64,000 bases of DNA, taken from NCBI GenBank assembly GCA_002422605.1, contig DISW01000023.1, forward strand, positions 124,001 to 188,000, given 5' to 3'. The notes beneath the pieces were generated by a model, which saw nothing but the letters and a program-made list of their open reading frames with translations, searched no databases and was not told where the DNA came from. Shown here piece after piece: positions 59,240 to 64,000 of the stretch (positions within the stretch are counted from its first letter, which is position 1; each line of letters opens with the position of its first letter). The position numbers and the translations under genes are program-made. This DNA is from Bacteriovoracaceae bacterium UBA6200. GTDB taxonomy: Bacteria; Bdellovibrionota; Bacteriovoracia; Bacteriovoracales; Bacteriovoracaceae.

Positions 59240-60016
59240 ATGAAGAGTTTGGTGCTCATTGCATTTCTTATTTATGGACTGGGAGCGGAGGCGGTCACCG
59301 AGGACAGTGTCCATTCCATCAGTAAAGGAGGTGAGGGAGAGCCTCACTTAGTGAAACTAAATTCGGGTGAAGTAAAATTCATTGAACAAGACGAACACCA
59401 ACTTCTTGCAAAGTATGAAAAACAGTTAAAGGCTTCAAAAGCATTATCTGAAACCAACTTTGAGAATAAGTTTCTCCTTCAGGAAGAAACGGGATTTGAA
59501 CCAACCTTAGTTTCTGATGGCGACATCCAAAGAATCTTTAACGATTTTAACCCTTATATGAAACGAAAGTCTGAATGCTCTGATCGGGCGCATGTATGGG
59601 CCTGGGATGAATTTAATCGTACCGGGATCAAATCAGAGAAAGCGTTCCTGATGCTGACCGATACTTATATTAAGCGACATCGTTATAAGTGGTGGTTTCA
59701 CGTAGCTCCGATGTTTACTACGACGTCCGGTAAAAAGATGGTGATGGACTTCCAGTTTCTTAACCGTCCGGTTACCTTCACAGAATGGAAGAATTCTCTA
59801 GTATTCACCAAACGTGAATGTGTGACCGATTTTAGTTTTCTTGCCTACGATGCAGGTGCTGACCAAACTCAAGACTGCTATACCAAGTTTGAACCTATGT
59901 ACTACTTCATACCAGGTGATATTGGAAACCGTGAAAGAGGAAGAGGGAAAACAGGTTGGAATAGTTATGAAGTTAATTCGTCACGTTCAAGAGCATTTTT
60001 CAAAGGAAGTCTGTAA
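59240..60016 (+). CDS. Exported protein-glutaminase family protein
   Basis: 258 residues with signal peptide (YGLGAEA). About 115-240 is a protein-glutamine deamidase fold: nucleophile in RKSECSDRAHVWAWDEF, catalytic His in YKWWFHVAPMF, Asp in MVMDFQFLNRP, then KRECV and APMYYF-like FEPMYYFIPGD. Such secreted enzymes deamidate glutamines in proteins; in predatory relatives several copies occur. The catalytic triad is complete. A TAATG couples it to the next gene. Confidence 0.8.
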   Translation: MKSLVLIAFLIYGLGAEAVTEDSVHSISKGGEGEPHLVKLNSGEVKFIEQDEHQLLAKYEKQLKASKALSETNFENKFLLQEETGFEPTLVSDGDIQRIFNDFNPYMKRKSECSDRAHVWAWDEFNRTGIKSEKAFLMLTDTYIKRHRYKWWFHVAPMFTTTSGKKMVMDFQFLNRPVTFTEWKNSLVFTKRECVTDFSFLAYDAGADQTQDCYTKFEPMYYFIPGDIGNRERGRGKTGWNSYEVNSSRSRAFFKGSL

Positions 60017-60717
60017 TGAAAGCAAGTAATGTTTTTGTACTATCAACACTCCTGGGCCTTGTTGCTTGCGGCGGCGGAGGCGGCGGTGGCGGTGGTGGCA
60101 GCGGAGCCAATATTCAAGACCCGGTAGTCATTACTCAGGAAATGGCCGAAGCTACACCTGGAACTTATTATACTGTCCTTCGTCCTGTGAATTTCCATTC
60201 CAATGGTTTTATTCCTTATGGAGCTGCAACTTTCGCTCTTAAAGGGGACCAGCTCCAGGTAGACATAAGCATGGATGACGATCAAAGAGTTCCTCATAGA
60301 CAGACCCTTCATATGGGAACTCGCTGTCCAACTCTTGCTGACGATAGTAACGGCGATGGACTCATTGATTATAATGAGGCCATGACTGTTGTTGGTTCAG
60401 CTCTCATGCCACTAGATGGTGATCTCAACTCACAAGTGGCCGGGGCCGAGATTTATCCCAAAGGGCCTGCCATGACTTATAGTAAAATGGCTTCGCTTTC
60501 CAAGATTAATGCTGATCTTTGGAAAGCTGATGAAGATCCTTCGGATAATGTCATAAAGCTAAATCAAGGTATTAGTATCGGATTTGAGGGGAGAGTTATA
60601 CTCGCCCATGGAACAAGTCCTGATAGTTCCTTTCCAACAAGTCTCGCTTCTTTTAGAGGTGATCCGGCCCATCTTTCTTTACCTGTGGTTTGCGGAATCT
60701 TAAAGAAAATAGATTAG
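60016..60717 (+). CDS. Lipoprotein with polyglycine linker and EF-hand-like loop
   Basis: 233 residues. Lipobox LVAC is followed by a run of ten glycines, then a globular part with a calcium-loop-like DDSNGDGLIDYNEA and YPKGPAMTYSKM. Not recognised as a family. Translationally coupled to the glutaminase-like gene (shared TAATG), so they may act together at the cell surface. Confidence 0.75.
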   Translation: MKASNVFVLSTLLGLVACGGGGGGGGGGSGANIQDPVVITQEMAEATPGTYYTVLRPVNFHSNGFIPYGAATFALKGDQLQVDISMDDDQRVPHRQTLHMGTRCPTLADDSNGDGLIDYNEAMTVVGSALMPLDGDLNSQVAGAEIYPKGPAMTYSKMASLSKINADLWKADEDPSDNVIKLNQGISIGFEGRVILAHGTSPDSSFPTSLASFRGDPAHLSLPVVCGILKKID

Positions 60718-60725
60718 TTTTGATC

Positions 60726-60753
60726 ATGGCCTCAAGATTAACCTTGAGGCCAT
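60726..60753 (+). terminator. Terminator behind the lipoprotein gene
   Basis: ATGGCCTCAAG and CTTGAGGCCAT form an 11-bp perfect stem with a 6-base loop; the following T tract is weak, so it may also act as a processing stop. Confidence 0.65.
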
Positions 60754-60774
60754 ATCTCTCTTAGGTTCATCTCG

Positions 60775-61116
60775 ATGAAATATGTGATTCTTTTCCAAGG
60801 ACTCTATTATTTTGTGACCGCTGTGTGGCCACTCGTTCATTTGCGTTCATTTGAAAAAGTTACAGGAAATAAGAAAGAAGATTGGTTAGTTTATACCGTG
60901 TCTTTAATGATCCTATCTTCATCTTTGGTTTTCTTATATGCGAGTTTAATGACAGAAACGATATCAAATGAAGTATTCATCCTCGCTTTTATCAATGCTC
61001 TCTCCTTAGGATTTATTAGCATTTATTATCCGCTGAGAGGAATCATCAGAAAGGTATATCTAGGAGATGGAGTCGTAGAACTCTTTATCCTTAGTGGATT
61101 ATTGATGGGTTATTAA
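60775..61116 (+). CDS. Four-helix membrane protein of unknown function
   Basis: 113 residues with four hydrophobic helices; conserved-looking start QGLYYFVTAVWPLVHLRSFEKVTG and EDWLVYTVSLM. Possibly a small DUF-type membrane protein; not named. No close partner. Confidence 0.65.
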   Translation: MKYVILFQGLYYFVTAVWPLVHLRSFEKVTGNKKEDWLVYTVSLMILSSSLVFLYASLMTETISNEVFILAFINALSLGFISIYYPLRGIIRKVYLGDGVVELFILSGLLMGY

Positions 61117-61323
61117 AGACTCAAAGCCTCCAAAGACCTCTTACCGCACCAAAGAAGTCAGTGTTCTTCCCATGAGTTTACTTTGTCAGTTAACTGTCTT
61201 TAAGAGTTTTAACTTTAGAAACAATTCAGGATAAAGAAAGTGCTTCTTCGAATGGAAACTTGTAATCTGTATTTAGTTCAAAGGAAGTAAGAAGAGTAAA
61301 ATCAGATTACAGAATTTGAACAA
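61117..61323 (+). ncRNA. Candidate structured intergenic RNA
   Basis: About 200 bases without a coding frame. A weak TTGTCA (-35, 61183) with TTTTAA 18 bases later could start a transcript that ends at the terminator at 61325. Inside, TGTAATCTG (61261) and CAGATTACA (61303) form a 9-bp stem. It could be a small RNA or a leader; no known family is recognised. Confidence 0.3.
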
Positions 61324-61324
61324 A

Positions 61325-61355
61325 AATGGTCTTCGAAAGAAGGCCATTTTTTTTT
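61325..61355 (+). terminator. Strong intrinsic terminator
   Basis: AAAATGGTCTTC, loop GAAA, GAAGGCCATTTT (one G-T pair) and a T-rich tail. It lies only 22 bases before the start of the following gene, so it ends an upstream transcript or works as an attenuator. Confidence 0.85.
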
Positions 61356-61377
61356 GTTTTTATGTTATTCTTCTTCA

Positions 61378-62277
61378 ATGACAAATTCTAAAACATTAAT
61401 CCCCTGGGGAAATACCGAAAAAGAACTCTGGCTTAAAGAACAAAAGATCAAACGTTCTTATAAAGAAGAAGTCCTTACGAAGGTTATGACTTTAAATAAA
61501 TCTTTTGAGGTCCTTCAATATGGGGCGCTCTCATACAATCCTGAACGTTATCCCTTATATCTTATTAAATCTAAAAATTTTGATAAAGCAAAGAAGACGA
61601 TTCTCATTACGGGCGGAGTTCATGGTTATGAAACCAGCGGGGTCCATGGGGCACTGGCCTTTATGGAGAATGAATCCGAGAAATATAGCTCTTCTTTTAA
61701 TTTTATTTGTGTTCCCTGCTTAAGTCCCTGGGGCTTTGAGACCATTAATCGTTGGAACCCTTTAACAATAGATCCGAACCGCTCTTTTTATTCGGACAGT
61801 CCTGCAGAAGAGTGTCGTCTTTTCTTAGATGCTCTAAATTCTTTGTCGGGCGCTATTTACGCTCATTTCGATCTTCATGAAACCACTGATACTGATAACA
61901 CAGTCTTTCGTCCTGCCCTTGAAAAACGTGACGGTAAAAAGCAGGAGGTTTGGGATATTCCGGATGGCTTCTATCTGGTTGGGGATACTGAGAATCCTTG
62001 TGGTGAATTTCAGAAGGCCATTATCCAATCCGTGAGAAAGGTCACTCATATTGCGCCTCATGATCAGGATGGCATGATCATTGGTGTTCCGGTCGAGCAA
62101 GAGGGAGTGATCAATTACCCCTTAAAGAAACTTTCTCTTTGTGCCGGTTTTTCTCAAGCGAAGTACACAACTACTACAGAGGTTTATCCCGATAGTCCTA
62201 AGGTCACCGATCAGGAATGTATTGATGCACAGGTTGCGGCCATAAAGGGCGGGTTGGATTTCATTCTCCATGCGTGA
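61378..62277 (+). CDS. M14-family metallocarboxypeptidase-like protein
   Basis: 299 residues. Zinc ligands HxxE in GGVHGYETSG and the third His in HFDLHETTD; the fold resembles succinylglutamate desuccinylase or DUF2817-type carboxypeptidases. SPWGFETINRWNP and DPNRSF are substrate-binding blocks. Cytoplasmic, as there is no signal. Start taken at the ATG 61378; earlier frame begins with a TTG inside the terminator tail. No ribosome site is present. Confidence 0.85.
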   Translation: MTNSKTLIPWGNTEKELWLKEQKIKRSYKEEVLTKVMTLNKSFEVLQYGALSYNPERYPLYLIKSKNFDKAKKTILITGGVHGYETSGVHGALAFMENESEKYSSSFNFICVPCLSPWGFETINRWNPLTIDPNRSFYSDSPAEECRLFLDALNSLSGAIYAHFDLHETTDTDNTVFRPALEKRDGKKQEVWDIPDGFYLVGDTENPCGEFQKAIIQSVRKVTHIAPHDQDGMIIGVPVEQEGVINYPLKKLSLCAGFSQAKYTTTTEVYPDSPKVTDQECIDAQVAAIKGGLDFILHA

Positions 62278-62506
62278 ATTAAAGAAAACAAAAATTGAAG
62301 GGAAGATTTATCTTTTTCCTGTTCCAGTCATCAAGGAGAGGAAGTATCTTATTTTCTGCTCAACTGATCAGGAAGCAGAGCAGGTTATCCATTGCGTTCG
62401 TTCAGGTGAAGTGACTCATCCCGATTTAATCAGTCCTTATTTCATTTTTTTAACACTGCATACTGATAAGGAGACAAAGATTTTCGTTCCCAAAATTAAA
62501 GATTAG
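62270..62506 (+). CDS. Small protein coupled to the peptidase gene
   Basis: 78 residues, strand-rich, with KIYLFPVPVIKERKYLIFCS and DQEAEQVIHCV. Not recognised. Overlaps the peptidase gene by eight bases, indicating coupled translation. Confidence 0.6.
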   Translation: MRELKKTKIEGKIYLFPVPVIKERKYLIFCSTDQEAEQVIHCVRSGEVTHPDLISPYFIFLTLHTDKETKIFVPKIKD

Positions 62507-62529
62507 ACTAATAAAAACTGGAGGTCTCT

Positions 62530-63024
62530 ATGTGGAATCTTCAAACGCCTTTATTAGAACTTATTTTTCGTAGTGCCATCATCTTTGCTTTTCTTTTTGT
62601 GGCCATGCGACTCTGGGGTAAAAAACATTTTAGTGAATTATCTCCATTCGACTTCTTGCTCCTCCTCATTATAAGTGAAGCCACTCAAAACGCTTTAATA
62701 GATGATGATAAAAGTATAACAGGTGGGATCACGGTGATCGTAACCATCTTTATACTCAATATCGTTCTAAATAAAATGTCCTTCCATTCCAGAAAATCTG
62801 AAAAGCTCTTAGAGGGAAAGCCTAAGGTACTCATCCTGGACGGTAAACTTGACCGGGATGTCATGAAAGAAGAGACTATGACCGAGCAAGAACTCAAAAC
62901 TTCTTTAAGAAAGCAAGGCCTGATGAAAATGGAAGACATAGGCCTTGCAGTGATTGAAACAAATGGCGAGATATCAGTTATTAAAAAAGAAGACACCGAT
63001 TTTAGAAATATTCCTCCCTCTTAA
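62530..63024 (+). CDS. DUF421 (YetF-like) membrane protein
   Basis: 164 residues. Three membrane helices (FRSAIIFAFLFVAMRLWGKK, SPFDFLLLLIISEATQNAL, VIVTIFILNIVL), then the cytoplasmic KVLILDGKLDRDVMKEETMTEQEL and IGLAVIETNGEISVI of DUF421. Function unclear; family members are linked to spore or stress biology. Ribosome site GGAGG. Confidence 0.87.
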   Translation: MWNLQTPLLELIFRSAIIFAFLFVAMRLWGKKHFSELSPFDFLLLLIISEATQNALIDDDKSITGGITVIVTIFILNIVLNKMSFHSRKSEKLLEGKPKVLILDGKLDRDVMKEETMTEQELKTSLRKQGLMKMEDIGLAVIETNGEISVIKKEDTDFRNIPPS

Positions 63025-63827
63025 TGTCTCTCTTTTAGTGAGTCAGGCTTTGTTTCTCTTCCATGAATCGCTGCACGTGCCTCATCGGTCATAAATTTGG
63101 CAGCACTCGCCTGAAGCTTATTCATAATTGATCCAGCAACGACATGATCTTCCCCCTTCATCAAGGCATCATAACCATCTTGAGCAACCTTTGCCGGATC
63201 ATCCTTCTTGGCCTTGCCTGTCTTCGTGTCTTCCAAATCGGCCCTCTCAAAAAACTCTGTCTCGGTTGGGCCTGGCTGCAGAGAGGTGATGGTAATATTT
63301 TTATCAGTATCCTTCATCTCGTAGCGGATCGCTTCCGTAAAAGATTGAACAAATGATTTTGATGCTGCATAAACCGCATAGTAAGGACCCGGCATTTCCG
63401 CCGCAATAGAGGAGGTGAGCATGATTTTCCCCTCATTGCGAGCGACCATGTCTTTGAGAATTTTTTTGGTGAGACAGACCAGATAAACCATATTGAGATT
63501 CATTAAATAGAGCTCATCATTAAAATCCGTTTCAATGAATTGTCCGCCAACCCCAACACCAGCATTAAGGACTGCTACATCAATGTTTCTGCCGTAGCCC
63601 TTAATTTCTGAATAAAGTTTTTCAACTCCTTCTTCAGTAGATAAATCGGCCGTTACCGGTTTAACATTCACGTCATATTGACCAAGGAGCTGGGCCGCAT
63701 CTTCTATTCTTTCCTTGCCAGAGACAATGATTAAGTCATATTCCTCTTTAGCAAAAACCCGGGCGAGCTCAAGTCCTATGCCACTAGATGCTCCTGTGAT
63801 GAGAGCAAGCTTTCTCGTATTTTTCAT
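63021..63827 (-). CDS. Short-chain dehydrogenase/reductase
   Basis: 268 residues: TGASSGIGLELARVF, LNAGVGVGG, LTSSIAAE, YAASKSF with catalytic Tyr and Lys; a C-terminal TKPDSLKERH. Ribosome site AAGGAG. Ten bases behind a zinc-dependent alcohol dehydrogenase, so the two form an operon with the order dehydrogenase, SDR. It resembles the SDR at 52837 in general type. Confidence 0.9.
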   Translation of the reverse strand: MKNTRKLALITGASSGIGLELARVFAKEEYDLIIVSGKERIEDAAQLLGQYDVNVKPVTADLSTEEGVEKLYSEIKGYGRNIDVAVLNAGVGVGGQFIETDFNDELYLMNLNMVYLVCLTKKILKDMVARNEGKIMLTSSIAAEMPGPYYAVYAASKSFVQSFTEAIRYEMKDTDKNITITSLQPGPTETEFFERADLEDTKTGKAKKDDPAKVAQDGYDALMKGEDHVVAGSIMNKLQASAAKFMTDEARAAIHGRETKPDSLKERH

Positions 63828-63837
63828 GTGAATCTCC

Positions 63838-64000
63838 TTATTGCATTTTCATGACAATCTTAATGAATTCATCTTTTTTCTCATTAAAGTTTTTATAGGC
63901 CTCAGGGCCATCTTCTAAATTAAATCGATGAGAAATGACGAAGGATGGATCAATCTCGTCATTGAGAATGCGCTCAAGAAGAGGCTTCATATATTTCTGA
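63838..64000 (-). CDS. Zinc-dependent alcohol dehydrogenase, C-terminal part (partial)
   Basis: The last 53 codons of a gene that continues beyond the window. The end reads YMKPLLERILNDEIDPSF, VISHRFNLEDGPEAYKNF, KKDEFIKIVMK, typical of the MDR class with an IxxSHRxxLxxxPEAY end. Probably a glutathione-independent formaldehyde dehydrogenase-like enzyme, paralogous to the one at 56799. Confidence 0.8.
   Translation of the reverse strand, partial: QKYMKPLLERILNDEIDPSFVISHRFNLEDGPEAYKNFNEKKDEFIKIVMKMQ

Noticed and set aside
60067..60103. Polyglycine tract as a phase-variable repeat
   Set aside because: The codons vary (GGC, GGA, GGT) and any change in unit number keeps the frame, so switching off expression by slippage is not expected; it reads as a linker after the lipidated cysteine.
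1..64000. CRISPR array, insertion sequence, integrase or prophage
   Set aside because: No regularly spaced direct repeats, transposase, integrase or phage structural genes were seen; the tail-fibre-like protein at 3404 stands alone with a Sec signal.

Overview
The window carries about 80 protein genes at high density on both strands, with moderate GC (roughly 42 percent by eye) and no rRNA, tRNA, CRISPR array, insertion sequence or phage genes. It looks like a Gram-negative, flagellated or gliding bacterium: chemotaxis adaptation genes, lipoboxes, TolC and RND proteins, many exported small proteins. A secreted protein-glutaminase-like enzyme, a 1070-residue tail-fibre-like exported protein and many standalone sensor kinases suggest Bdellovibrionota, perhaps the Bacteriovorax/Peredibacter side. 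That assignment is inference; no marker gene is present.

Layout. 1-2540: chemotaxis operon (PAS-type receptor, cheR, cheD, start of a further gene, probably cheB). 2700-10400: DUF4142 protein, giant fibre-like protein, PEP carboxylase, a decayed VOC-family pseudogene, DUF2461 and a cold-shock-domain protein. 10430-14670: metal/oxyanion block (ArsR regulator, ArsP-type permease, thioredoxin-like protein, TauE/SafE exporter, PadR regulator, chromate transporter). 14690-21250: a relic of an ion channel, universal stress protein, VF530 protein, glutathionyl-hydroquinone reductase, CBS protein with an overlapping small gene, orphan NuoF-like protein, TRIC-type channel. 21245-27906: CstA, then a tight five-gene operon (cytochrome b561, membrane LuxR-type protein, SDR, rhodanese, YeiH) facing a PepSY gene across a perfect palindrome, and a WYL regulator. 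27915-30112: DUF2254 and pyrophosphatase.

30158-38559 reads as a reactive-sulfur response island: two rhodaneses, a TolC plus RND pair without an adaptor gene, a BigR/SqrR-type regulator with the two sensing cysteines 66 residues apart, a persulfide-dioxygenase-like MBL-rhodanese protein and split YeeE/YedE sulfur transporters. 38566-49359: Nei-like glycosylase lacking the usual N-terminal proline, sensor kinase, OsmC-YcaO fusion, and a general-stress group (large catalase, MscS, cation exchanger, Csp-type copper protein, four very small hydrophilic proteins). 49410-52202: a MerR-type regulator behind a textbook 19-bp-spacer mer-like promoter, followed by arsC, acr3 and a CDF exporter. 52290-64000: SDRs, alcohol dehydrogenases, hydrolase, sensor kinase, DUF488, glutaminase-like protein, lipoprotein, M14 peptidase, DUF421.

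Themes across the window are export or chemical detoxification of arsenic, chromate, copper, divalent metals and sulfur species, plus oxidative and osmotic stress. A recurrent feature of transcription is a -10 element placed 6-7 bases before the start codon with no Shine-Dalgarno, implying leaderless mRNAs for several of these genes.
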